This document shows, in pieces, positions 1-10,191 of a DNA stretch of 64,000 bases. Location of the stretch: contig OX442318.1 of the NCBI GenBank assembly GCA_949358305.1, positions 5,442,501-5,506,500 on the forward strand, read 5' to 3'. A program made the translations under genes and the position numbers. The notes below the pieces were generated by a model. It saw only the letters and a list, made by a program, of their open reading frames with translations, had not been told where the DNA came from and searched no databases. The stretch comes from Strigamia acuminata (taxonomy: Eukaryota > Arthropoda > Chilopoda > Geophilomorpha > Linotaeniidae). How positions within the stretch are numbered: the stretch's first letter is position 1; each line of letters begins with the position of its first letter.

Positions 1-1241
1 TGCTTTCGGCTGTTAAACAGAAGCCGTTAGGACTGCCATGGCAACCTAACTGCCAAATTGGGGGGTTGCTATGGCCAGCTCCTAATTTGCACTGTTGCTG
101 GGCACGAAGTGTGCCAGGTGCATGCCACGCATGCGCACTCGGCCGATTTTCCGGCCAAAGTTTGGGTAATAAATTCGTTTATTACTCACTCTTTGCCTCC
201 TCCTCACACCGTTCACACCGACACAACTTTGTTCAACCCAATAACACTGTTTTGTCCGTGATCCGTGAGATATTGCAAAGTTTCAACTGATTTGCTTGAT
301 GCCAATACGCATCAAGTGACTCCTTCCCGGACGACGAAGTCGACGTGCAACGGACCGAGCAACCGTTGTTTCCGCCGCCGCCCGAAGATAAACGTACACA
401 CGCCATCGTAGACCGACGCCTGGAAGACGCCAAGCTGACGAGGGACGACGCGCGCCAAGCCGACGAAACCTCGACGCTAGCCACCGACGACGGTAATTCG
501 ATCAACATACGTTGAAGATCGACGCCAGCCAGCCGCCGAGTTGACGAGGGACGACGCGCGAAAGCCGACGAAACCTCGACGCTCGACCTGCCGACGACGA
601 TAATTTGCCGAGAAGAAACGGACCTGAAAACCGAATTCGACAGTGCGAACTACGCCAGTTGGACTCGTGAGTTTTCAACGGAGAATTTCCCGTTTCAACT
701 CGAGGGTTCACACCTCGTATTCTCCACCCCGGCCTGGCTATTTAGCTGGCCACGATTCTGGCTCCACAGCCGAATCAACTTGCGAAATCTCACGATTCCG
801 CGCCCGTTTGTGTGCATTTGCACCAATTTTCACGGCGATCCGTTGCCGCCATTTTCCAAACTTATTGTTTCCGCGCGCGCGAACAATTCCATTGTTCTCG
901 CGCCTTTCTCTTCTTTCCTTGTTTAACTTTATCAATATTCATTTAATTATTCATTTATCCCTTGTATTTATATTACTCCTTAATTTTAACATTAATAAAA
1001 CTGTTTATCCTTTTTTAAATTACTTGTTATTATTGCATTTGCTACCAAAAGAACCCCTAGACACAAAAACCACAGCCAAAAAACCCCTAGACACCAACTT
1101 AACTGCCAAACCCGATAGAAGACCTTTTACGGCATTCAACTGCTTTCCACAGGTTGAATACCGGGACCTTTTGCATTGAATTAGATTAATATTCTGTGCA
1201 ATTATTATTATTATAATTTTGGGAACATCCAGGAACGCAAC
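1..1241. other. Repeat-like region, no recognised gene
   Basis: I recognise no gene here. Between about 300 and 620 the sequence is unusually GC-rich for this window and contains an imperfect 42-43 bp direct repeat (436-478 and 542-583). The plus strand from about 310 to 515 has an open, acidic, proline-containing stretch ending in TGA that could be the tail of a retroelement gag or simple low-complexity sequence. From 880 to 1240 the sequence becomes T-rich, with AATAAA-type signals. The change of composition suggests old transposon remnants, but I see no paired termini. Confidence 0.35.
436..583. repeat. Imperfect 42-43 bp direct repeat
   Basis: Positions 436-478 and 542-583 share the core tgacgagggacgacgcgcg and the following agccgacgaaacctcgacgct, with a short mismatch between. 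The two units are about 106 bp apart start to start. GC content is far above the surroundings. Confidence 0.8.
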
Positions 1242-1503
1242 AAGGTTTATACTCAAAACCAATACAACGTTGCCTATTTAAGCCAGATTACGCCTAACTG
1301 TCGACTGTGTTCTACTATGTGGAAAAGTAGTTCTGTTTATTTTCAACACCTTTGAGAATGTTGTTTATCGATTGCAATGTGTGGAGTTCGATTACAATTC
1401 TGGTGTTATGAGCTACGTTTTTGTGTCACTACACCAGTGAAATAGGTCAACGTTGGATTGGTTTTGATTACAGTTGGTGCAATTTCTACGACTCATTTTG
1501 TAT
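1242..1503 (+). repeat. Dispersed repeat R1 with coding-like relic (copy A)
   Basis: This segment recurs at 20951-21219 and, reversed and split by about 430 bp, at 36608-37250. One plus-strand frame is similar in the copies, with shared stretches such as LRLTVDC, LLCGKVVLF, TFEN and EFDYNSGV. Copy A has an in-frame stop near the beginning and another after the EFDYNSGV part. It looks like a decayed coding fragment that has been dispersed. I do not recognise the protein. Confidence 0.5.
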
Positions 1504-1509
1504 ACAACT

Positions 1510-1996
1510 CAAAGACATGAAATTAGAATTTTTGAACTGTTAATATTTGAAATTTCTCAGAAACTATTTCTCATAAGTAAAAATGGTTTTAGGAGGATTT
1601 AAAGGATTGTTAGAGCTATCATTTCGTTAAAAGTTTTTTGGAAAATAATGAATAGTTAAAGAGAAAAAAATTAAAAACTTCTAAAAGTGACAATTTACAA
1701 TATTTCTCATAACTTGTAAACAGAATGAGATAAAATTAAAAACTAAACAGATTTGAGACCGTCTATATCTCAGGAAACTTTTCTAAATTGGATGTATGGA
1801 TCTCCAAGGCCCTCAAAAAAAGCCACAATGGAGCTATGTAAAGGGGTAGAAAACTACTTTTCAAAAAATCGTGGCGAGCACAACTGTTGACGAATCAAGT
1901 CATAACTATAACATGTTATAGTACGACACAATAATGCTTCAATGCTAAAGTTTCGTTTCGATTCGTCAACAGTTGTGCTCGCCACGATTTTTTGAA
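1510..1996. repeat. Dispersed repeat R2 with terminal fold-back
   Basis: About 480 bp that recurs in reverse orientation at 39965-40410 (intron 3 of van-2). At its right end a 35-bp inverted repeat (about 1868-1902 and 1960-1994, core gtggcgagcacaactgttga) flanks a segment of about 57 bp. In the other copy this segment lies in the opposite orientation and the second arm is absent. It is present in copy A of the duplication but not copy B. No coding capacity is evident, so an unclassified non-autonomous element is likely. Confidence 0.6.
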
Positions 1997-2437
1997 AAAT
2001 TAAGTTTAAACATCAAGCGAATTGCACGTAACTCACAACTGGAAATTTCAATTTTTGTGATTATCTTTCTGTACTTACAGTTTTAAGTTGCGATTAAAGG
2101 AATTGCGGCACTTGATCTGTTCGTATTGCCACTGCAATGCAGTATATTGATGTTGTGTCTGCTGGAGGAGAAATTTAAAATTAATGACAACTTAAATAAT
2201 TTATCAAAAAGACTTAATTATAACTCATCACCAGTTGAATGTCAGAAAACCAACCATTAAAATGTCTTAAAAGACATTTGCCAGATAAAATAATGAGTTT
2301 ATTCTCTAATTACTATGTTCATGTTTATTCTGGATAGTAAACATCAATAATATTTTTCAAAGAAATATTATCAAGAAATATGATAAGAGACGATTTAGAC
2401 CATGTAAGATCACTTAGAATTTGAATTTTGTTATGTG

Positions 2438-3948
2438 TTATCATAGAGTAAAGACAGTAAGAGCTGGCACTTTCTGTCGGAGCCATTGTCGTTGGTGCAA
2501 TCATTGTTGCGTCATAAAACGTCATATTGATGGTGGTGCCCTCGTGTGGTTGAGCTGCAAAATGGTGTTGCTTAGCAATGTATTGGAACTGATATGTCAG
2601 AGTAAATATCAATATCTTGCTTTATGGTTCCCAAATAACAAGACAATTTAGGGTAAAACATTTAACAAAAGTAAGGTACATGGCAAGCTGAAAATTCAAC
2701 AATTTTAATCATTTATGAGTGAAGTTATTAAAATTTTTTTTTTTACGTTTTTGCTTAATTATGCTGTTTTCTGATTTTATTGTGTCTTTAATTGTAAAAT
2801 TGTAAATTTGGAGGTACCATAAGTTGGAAAAAACAATTGTTTACAGCTCCACCACTACGAGCGCAAGTGTCGTTTGGAGGCATGGCTTGATTGCAGCAAA
2901 AACGGGGGAGTGCCGACTCCTACTGTATGGTATTATCATAGAGTAAAGACGGTAAGAGCTGGCACTCTCGGTCGGAACTTTTGTAGTTTGCTGCGTCATA
3001 AACGTCATATTGATAGTGGTGCCCTCATGTGGTTGGTATGCTGATCGTGTGGTTCTGCTACTAGCTAGCAATGTATTTGAGCCGTAAATGTCCAAATATC
3101 CATTAGATAAATTAAGGTTTTATGTTATTTTTAAGATATTTATTAAAAATAACAATTTTATTTTATTCCAGGACAGAAATATGTCGATAGACAGATATAA
3201 TTTACTCAAGTTTACACATGCAGAATGAATAGGTTAAAATAGGTAGTGAGTAATATTTAATTAAAAGAGGTACAACAACAGAATCCAAGAAAAGTAATTT
3301 GGCATTATTTTGATTAAAAATAGAGCGAAGTCTGATGAATTTCTTTTAGTTGTTTTGGTCATAAAATGATGAATTTTGGACTAAATTGGTCATACAATAA
3401 TGAATTTTGGACGAAATTGGTCATAAAATAACTAATTTTGGACCAAATTGGTCATAAAATAATGAATTTTTGTCAAGATTGGTCAAAAACTGCTACTTTT
3501 TTCTCAAAATTGTTCAAAAACTGCCGATTTTTTCTCAAAATTGGTCAAAAACTGCTGATTTTTTCTCAAAATTGGTCAAAAACTAATGAATTTTGATCAA
3601 AATTGGTCAAAAACTAATGAATTTTGATCAAAATTGGTCATAAACGGCTGATTTTTGCTCTATTCTGATTAAAAACTGATTATTTTTTGTCCATATTGGT
3701 CAAAATTAATGTTTTTTTAATTCTGAAACTGATGAGTTGTAGGCACTGCAATAATGTCCATTGTTGTTTAGAGGTGACATTGTCAAATTATTTTAATTAT
3801 TTCAATTATTTTAATTATTTTGGGTATCACACATTGATCTGGAACTGTTGGATGCATATCACCACTACGAGCGCTAGTGTCGATTGGAGGCGTGGCCTGA
3901 TTGCACCAAAAACGGGAGTGCCGACTCTTTCTTTCTTTACTCTATGGT
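2438..3948. mobile_element. TIR-like non-autonomous element (copy A)
   Basis: The motif catagagtaaagac followed by gtaagagctggcac occurs at about 2443 and again at about 2939. A mirrored form ends near 3946 (gagtgccgactc then ctttactctatgg). A second motif (ccactacgagcgc to caaaaacggg) occurs at about 2850-2910 and 3853-3915. This fits one or two nested MITE-like elements with inverted ends. Copy B has only one left end (about 22265), as expected after deletion between the two left repeats. I could not define a target duplication. Confidence 0.5.
3354..3709. repeat. 31-bp minisatellite (copy A)
   Basis: About eleven degenerate units built on aaattggtcaaaaactgctgatttttt and the variant ggtcataaaataatgaattttgga, roughly 30-31 bp per unit. 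The matching array of copy B is at 22686-23041. There are no unique spacers between units, so it is a simple minisatellite. Confidence 0.85.
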
Positions 3949-4964
3949 ATTATTAAATTTATTCTTCATTAATTGTTTTGTTGCTTTCATTCGGTTTCCT
4001 TTTTCCAGTTGTGTTATGAATTCAAAAGTGAAGCAGAAACTGCAAAATGCAAGCATTGCAATCTCCAGGCCAGGTCAGTTGTGCATTCAAACTGAACTAC
4101 CGGTAAGAGTTAAATAACATTTTTTAGAAGACAAGCGGCGATGTTCTGTAGCCAATTCACGATTTTAACTTTCAAAACGTCAATTTTACATCTTGTCATC
4201 ACGTGACCTAAACGTTGAATGTGTTTTTTTATTTTTATTTTTAGCTTTCTTCAGCAAATATTTAACGAAATTAACGATTTGATAAAAGAATTCTCGAATT
4301 CGCAAGAATCATTTTTTACGAAAAACAACGGATTCTTAAAATTTGGATAAAATTTTAGATATCAAATGTGGCCTTTCAAAACGTAAAGTTTGTTTGGTTG
4401 GCTTACCCTACTTACTTGTTAGTACTTACAGTTTCGAAGTTTTGTTTTGTGGAACCTTCACACTCGTTTCGTACGTATTCAAGCAGCGATGAAAAACAAG
4501 TGTATTGATGTTGTAGACTCTTTGGCAGAAGAGTTATACTTGTAGAAGATCAATGAGAATTTGAATAAATCATCACAAAGACACCTGTGAAAATATGGAA
4601 ATCGTGATTACCATAATCATCAGACCAATATCTGCTGTGTCCATCATTAAAGTGTTTTTCCAATGGAAATAATTTCTGCAAACATGTGGTTGACAATCTT
4701 ATTGACATTTTTATTGGCATTCTTATTGACATTTTTTTTCAATTTACATTTAGAACGTTTTATTTATTATTCATTCTGTGATGTTGGTACGCCCACGACA
4801 AAAAAGAAATTAGTCATTTCAGTGTTTTAAAGTTTTCTCACCAGGTGCTTGAAGACTCTTAAAATTCAGTGGAAAAAGCATGTGGGCGTTTTTTTCTCAA
4901 TACAGGGGTCAAGACTAAGATTGTCTGGACCACACTGTTAAAAAACCACACCAATGGTAAGGTG

Positions 4965-5189
4965 TGTTGAGGTTTTTGAAGCAATAAGACTGTGATTTTG
5001 GTTGAACAACGGTGTTTAATTGCCCATTGAACATCAAAGATGTCCGCAAGGTCGAGAGAACATAAAACAACTACAGTTATGACATCACGAGGTCATACAT
5101 CAAGATTTTTGACCCGTGACATCAGTCAATCATTAGAAACTGAACAAATCATAATAATTACATTACCAATTCGAAATATAATCCTAACA
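4965..5189 (-). repeat. Copia-1A 3' LTR
   Basis: 225 bp, TGTTGAGG at the left end and CCTAACA at the right end as read on the plus strand. Identical by eye to 9962-10186. The target duplication aggtg precedes it at 4960-4964. Confidence 0.95.
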
Positions 5190-5269
5190 TTTCCTCCTAT
5201 TTTCGGAGTGAGTAAATTTCTACATTTCATTTATACAATTCAACCAATAAACAATAAAGATTAAATTAA

Positions 5270-6778
5270 CTATTCAAATGACTTGAGATCTTCCAAGCAT
5301 CTTTGAAGTTTTGGTCCGGTTAACGCCTTCGTCAGGAAATCCGCTTGCATCCGTTCGCTTGCGATGTGCTTAACCTTTATACCGCTTCTTAATAATTCTT
5401 CTTTGGTGAAGTGATATCGTCTATTCATCAACTTTGTACGCATCCGCTGCGTTGCTCCTTCCAATATTTGTATAGCGCCAGAGTTATCATTATAAATAAC
5501 TTTGTTTTCGGTATCCATTGTCTTTCCACATAATTCTATCAGAAGGAATTCAGTCCAGATCAATTCTTGGAGTGCTTCTGCAATTGCGTTCAGCTCGCTT
5601 TCAGTTGCCGAAAGCGCAACAGTCCGTTGCTTCGAGCTTCTCCAGTTAAGCAAGCTGTCACCATGTTTGATGACATATCCAGTGAAGGATTTCGCATCAA
5701 CACTGGAATCCCATGATGCATTTGCGTAGCAATGGATCTCTCCAGGCTGCCTGCGGTAGAATAAACCTTGGTCTGCTGTTCCTTTTATGTATCTGAACAC
5801 TCTTTTGATGGCTTGCAAGTGTATGGCTCTGGGGTCTTTGTTATACTGCGATAACGAACTCACAGCGTAGCTTACATCGGGGCGGGTCCCTGTTGCAAGA
5901 TACATTATTGTTCCCACCATTTCCTGGTAGAATTTGGCGTCTATCTTCTTACTTTCTTCATAAACGTCCAAATTTTGGTTCGGGTCAAGTGGGGTTACTG
6001 CTGCGTTACAGTCTGTTAAGCCATATTTTTGCAACACTTTCCTGATGTATTTGTGTTGTGAAAGGAATATGCCGTCCTTTCTTTGATCCACCTCCATACC
6101 GAGTATAAAAGTCAACTCCCCAAGATGTACAAGTTCTATTTTCTTGGACAGCTGTCCCATAACCTGCTTTTTGAATTCTGGCGTTGAACTTAGCGTCACA
6201 GTGTCATCGACGTATAATCCCAAATAAAGGAAATCTTTGTTTCTTCTCAACAAGAATAAGCACGGGTCACATAGTGACTGCTTGAATCCTAATTTCAGAA
6301 GTTCCTTCCGCATCTTTTTGAACCAGCAGAGTCCGCTCTGCTTAAGACCGTAGATGCTCTTTAATAAATGGCAAACTTTGCCTTTGTCACGTGTTGTATA
6401 ACCCTGCGGTGCAAGCATAAAAATAGTCTCTTTGAGTTTTCCATGAAGATACGCCGTCTTCACATCATCTTGCTCAATTTCGATGCCCATCCTGGCTCCA
6501 ATATTGATTAACATACGTAAAGTCTCCATTCGTATGACAGGGGCGTAGGTTTCATGGTAGTCTGTCCCTGGTCTCTGTGCATAACCAGCGGCTACGAGGC
6601 GTGCCTTGTACAGAGGGTTTTTTCCAAACTTGTCAGTTTTTAAGCGATAAACCCACTTCGACTTAATGGGTCTTGCTCCCTTCGGTAAGTCAACCTCTTC
6701 CCATACCTCATGAGTTGCCATAGATCCCATCTCTTCATTCATGGCATGCACCCATTCATCTCGTTGGGGCGAACTCAT
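5270..6778 (-). pseudogene. Copia-1A pol, RT and RNase H half (frameshifted from gag)
   Basis: This 502-residue frame has the copia-type reverse transcriptase (RVT_2): a YKARLVAAGYAQRPG block near the start, QDDVKTAYLHGKL, KSIYGLKQ and the YVDD catalytic box near residue 190. RNase H follows, with TESELNAIAEALQEL and a C-terminal LTKAL motif. In copia families this part is normally fused in frame to gag, protease and integrase. Here it lies one base out of frame with the upstream half. In this copy the RNase H motif reads YANASW where copy B reads YADASW (position 5722), so the usual first catalytic Asp is Asn. The first Met shown lies inside the polyprotein and is not a natural start. The product is probably inactive. 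Confidence 0.93.
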
Positions 6779-6785
6779 TGCTTCT

Positions 6786-9419
6786 TTATAAGAGGAGGGA
6801 ACGATGAATTCTGCTCGATACGCTGTATGTTCGGATTTGCGTTTTTTTTCGCTTCGAGCGTCTCAACCCAGGCGTGATTGCGGGATTGGGTTCCGACAAT
6901 TTGCGCTTTCTCTCTTCTTCCGCTCTTTTAGAACGACGTAATCCGGATGGGCCCGCCTGATTGTCAGAAATTGCCTGTTTTCGTTGTTGCAAAAACTCCT
7001 TTGTCGTTCCCTTCGGACGACCACGTTTTGGCTTTTGCGGCTCCCCTTCCTCTGATTCTGTCGACGATTCTGACTCTTCGTAATTTGGTAATTCCTCCGA
7101 GCTCGATTCGAAGAAGTCCGGTGCCGACCCGAAAGATTCGTCGTCATCATCGTCGCCTTCCTCTTCCCCCAGAGGAACTGGAATGGGGTCCTTATGGGTA
7201 AGTGGAGGTCCAATGTCCATTTCAACTTCCTTTTCCAGCTGCTCTGGTGGTAATAGACAGAATCCCAATTTTCCTTCTTCGAACTGGACGTTACGTACTT
7301 CCATAATACGCTCCAATTCGGGTAAATAAATTCGATAAGCCTTGCGTTTCAATGAATATCCAACAAATATCCCTTTTTGCGTTTTTGCTTCTAATTTAGT
7401 TTGCTGAAATTTTGGTTTTAAGACGTGCGCAATGCATCCAAATCTTCTTAAATGTTCAACTGTTGGCGTGTGATTTGTCCATTTCTCTTCAGGACTCCTC
7501 CCATGCACAGAAGTCATACATAAATTTCTACTGTGTACTGCTGCTTGTACGGCTTCGCCCCAAAACGGTTTCGGTAATTTAGACTCGAGTAGCATTGTCC
7601 TCGCTGCCTCCATTATGGTTCTATTTGCGCGTTCGGAAATCCCATTTGACTGTGCCGAATATGCAGTCGTAAATTCGTGCTTGATTCCTTTCTTCTTGAA
7701 GAAATCAGCTAGTGACGATGCAACAAATTCGCCGCCATTGTCACTTCGTACTCGTTTTACTAGCAAACCCATCTGTACTTCCTGTTCTTGGACAAAATCC
7801 TGAAATACTTCTGATGTTTGGCTTTTAGTTTGCAGAATCTTGACGAAGATTTTTCTACTGGTGTCGTCCACGATGGTTAGGACGTAGTTACCATCCGCAT
7901 AAGTTGGAGGATTTATTTGTCCGACCAAGTCCAAATGTAAAAGCTCTAGTATTCTTGAGGATTGCTTCCCCTTCACTGCACTGTAAGGCTTGGCTGTGCT
8001 CTTCCCTTCAATGCAGGCTTCACACGTGGCAGGAACATCCTTTTTCATCGTCAATCCTCGAACAATGCGTTGTTCCGACATCTGCATGAGCGTGCGGAAG
8101 TTGACATGCGCTAAGCGCTTATGCCATAATTCTTGTGTTACAAGGTTGGCTTCTTCTATTTGTTTCGTTTTTTCTTTTAGAAAGAAACTGTCTCCTCTTC
8201 GATTGGCTTCCATCATGACTTGGTCTTTATCGTTGAGGATTTGTGCCACATTCTTCATAAACAAGACTTTGCAACCTGAATCTACTATTTTCGGAACTGA
8301 CAAAAGGTGTTTCTTCAACTTGGGTACATACAACACATTTTCCAATTTAATGTGTGCACGTGGTGTCTTTAACTCCATTTGCCCTTTTCCATCTGCTTGC
8401 AATTCAGTCCCTACTCCTGCTAGGCCTATTTTCTGTATTCCCTCATCAAATTGAGTGAATTTTGCTCGTTTAGACGTCATATGGCTCGATGCGCCAGAGT
8501 CAAGAAGCCATTCGAGGGAAATATCTGTCGTTTCAATTTCCTCTTCGTGCGTGACGTGAAAAGTGAAATAAAACTCCGGTTCATCCGCGTCCGTTGCGAT
8601 TGCAGCCGCCTCCTTTTTGGTGTTCCCGCGTCCGCGACCCGCCGGTTTTTGCTTGGTGTCGTCAGTGCGGTTCTTTTCCACTTTGGGCCGCCAACAATCA
8701 CGCGAAAAATGTCCTGGCTTATTGCAATTAAAGCATTTAAAACCTGTTTTCTTCTTGGCTTTGTATGCGCTTTCCGTCAAATTTTCCCGCCCAAAATCCG
8801 GATTTCCACGTCGATGTTCGCGTTCTTCCTGTTTGAGTTGGGCACGAACGTCATCTAATGACAGCGTCTTGTTCGCATTTAGCGCCTTCTTTACCATATT
8901 AAACTCAGCTCTCAAACCGTGTAAAATATAAGATGTCATTTCTCTATCTGTGAGAATTTTACCCAATTCAGCGCTTTTTGTTGCGAGAGCTTCCGACCGA
9001 TCCATAAAAGCGTCGACATCTTCTGATTTGCTCATTCTAAGTTGAGCTAATTCAAAAGTCAAGTCAATCTTCTGATCTTCTATTCTTCCCGCCATGTGCG
9101 CTTCAATTTTCTCCCACAACGCTTTTGCGTTTTCATCACGGCTGTATCGCATAGCTTGCTGAGATGAGAGTGTCAGGGCAATGATTGTGAGTGCCTGTGA
9201 ATTCTTCTTGTCCCACTCTTTCCATTTTTTCAATGCTTCATCGTAATCTGGGTCTGCTGGGTCGGCGGGTTTGGCTGGTCCTACTTCTATTATAGCTTCA
9301 TCCCAAAGCTCTTTGACACGCAGAATGCCTCGCACCTTCATTCGCCATAAGAAGTAGTTGGTGTTAGTTAATTTCTCAACACTAGCAACATTTGCTATCC
9401 CGGCATCCGTCGTCGCCAT
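6786..9419 (-). CDS. Copia-1A gag-protease-integrase
   Basis: 877 codons from ATG at 9419. Domains in order: copia-type gag (about residues 15-200), CCHC zinc knuckle CFNCNKPGHFSRDC (about 229-242), aspartic protease motif LLDSGASSHM (about 305-314), integrase zinc-binding HxxxH...CxxC (about 433-470) and the integrase core with HLDLVG, RSDNGGEF and a Glu in NGISERANR. A highly acidic linker and basic RRSKR repeats precede RT. The frame ends at 6786 after a run of eight A (plus-strand T 6842-6849). Just past that run the correct downstream reading is one base ahead, so reverse transcriptase is not in frame. Gag alone could still be made. Confidence 0.93.
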   Translation of the reverse strand: MATTDAGIANVASVEKLTNTNYFLWRMKVRGILRVKELWDEAIIEVGPAKPADPADPDYDEALKKWKEWDKKNSQALTIIALTLSSQQAMRYSRDENAKALWEKIEAHMAGRIEDQKIDLTFELAQLRMSKSEDVDAFMDRSEALATKSAELGKILTDREMTSYILHGLRAEFNMVKKALNANKTLSLDDVRAQLKQEEREHRRGNPDFGRENLTESAYKAKKKTGFKCFNCNKPGHFSRDCWRPKVEKNRTDDTKQKPAGRGRGNTKKEAAAIATDADEPEFYFTFHVTHEEEIETTDISLEWLLDSGASSHMTSKRAKFTQFDEGIQKIGLAGVGTELQADGKGQMELKTPRAHIKLENVLYVPKLKKHLLSVPKIVDSGCKVLFMKNVAQILNDKDQVMMEANRRGDSFFLKEKTKQIEEANLVTQELWHKRLAHVNFRTLMQMSEQRIVRGLTMKKDVPATCEACIEGKSTAKPYSAVKGKQSSRILELLHLDLVGQINPPTYADGNYVLTIVDDTSRKIFVKILQTKSQTSEVFQDFVQEQEVQMGLLVKRVRSDNGGEFVASSLADFFKKKGIKHEFTTAYSAQSNGISERANRTIMEAARTMLLESKLPKPFWGEAVQAAVHSRNLCMTSVHGRSPEEKWTNHTPTVEHLRRFGCIAHVLKPKFQQTKLEAKTQKGIFVGYSLKRKAYRIYLPELERIMEVRNVQFEEGKLGFCLLPPEQLEKEVEMDIGPPLTHKDPIPVPLGEEEGDDDDDESFGSAPDFFESSSEELPNYEESESSTESEEGEPQKPKRGRPKGTTKEFLQQRKQAISDNQAGPSGLRRSKRAEEERKRKLSEPNPAITPGLRRSKRKKTQIRTYSVSSRIHRSLLL

Positions 9420-9961
9420 TTTGTTTTCTTTTTCCTTTGATAATAAATATCCGAATCAACCGTCTTATTTAAACAATAAAATACGTTGATACTTATCTAT
9501 TTCAGTGCCTTGTATTTTCCCAGGCACATGAAATGTATACACCGTTGTTTTCCTTCGTTTTTCGACACGTAGCGATGTCAACTCGTTTTCCGCGTTGTCG
9601 TCGGTCGTACGTCTCGTATGCGCTCCGCCGACGTCGTTCAAACGTTCGTCGTTTCTCGTCCTGCGTCGAATCTGCTTCCCAGAGCTGTTCGACGCTTCAC
9701 ACCGCTATTTGCGAGTACAAAACAAAGCTTAAGTGGGCTTATATGTCGCAAAGACCGCCCTAATTTCGACAAATACTTAGCTTCTACTGTGCCTGTAAAT
9801 CCTAGGCACAATTATTCTCGTTTCGCGATGTAACCGCTTCAATTTGGACCGTAATGGCTTCCGTGCACTCGCCCGTCAATTCCGACACTCGTACGTCGCT
9901 CGTACGTTCACAATATCCGAAATTTGAACGTGCGCTGCAGGAAACCGTACACTGCTACCAA

Positions 9962-10186
9962 TGTTGAGGTTTTTGAAGCAATAAGACTGTGATTTTGGTT
10001 GAACAACGGTGTTTAATTGCCCATTGAACATCAAAGATGTCCGCAAGGTCGAGAGAACATAAAACAACTACAGTTATGACATCACGAGGTCATACATCAA
10101 GATTTTTGACCCGTGACATCAGTCAATCATTAGAAACTGAACAAATCATAATAATTACATTACCAATTCGAAATATAATCCTAACA
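9962..10186 (-). repeat. Copia-1A 5' LTR
   Basis: 225 bp, the partner of 4965-5189. Target duplication aggtg follows at 10187-10191. The same LTR in copy B carries the copia-2 insertion. Confidence 0.95.
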
Positions 10187-10191
10187 AGGTG

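Larger units (their letters stand above)
4965..10186 (-). mobile_element. Copia-1A, Ty1/copia LTR retrotransposon
   Basis: Complete element of 5222 bp on the minus strand. The LTRs (4965-5189 and 9962-10186) are 225 bp each, start TGTTG, end AACA and read identical by eye. The flanking target site duplication is aggtg (4960-4964 and 10187-10191). Next to the 5' LTR (the right one) the plus strand reads CTGCTACCA at 9952-9960, matching the 3' end of initiator tRNA-Met, so the element has a standard full-tRNA primer site. A purine-rich tract on the minus strand (5190-5203) borders the 3' LTR. Gag-pol is split by a frameshift. Identical LTRs suggest a young insertion, later copied with its flanks into 24297-34267. 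Confidence 0.97.

Noticed and set aside
643-1179. 178-codon plus-strand frame as a gene
   Set aside because: Low-complexity, Leu/Ile/Phe-rich translation of T-rich DNA with no domain, in a repeat-like region.
3354-3709. Regular repeat array as a CRISPR
   Set aside because: Units are contiguous and degenerate without unique spacers, and the context is a eukaryotic genome. It is a minisatellite.
6842-6849. Programmed -1 ribosomal frameshift at the copia-1 A run
   Set aside because: The downstream frame is one base ahead (+1), which a -1 slip on the A run would not reach. An extra A is the simpler explanation.
7990-8454. Plus-strand open frames inside copia elements (also around 8451-8931, 32458-32916 and 33145-33726) as genes
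   Set aside because: They are antisense to strongly conserved gag-pol motifs and have Ser/Cys/Phe-rich, domain-free translations.
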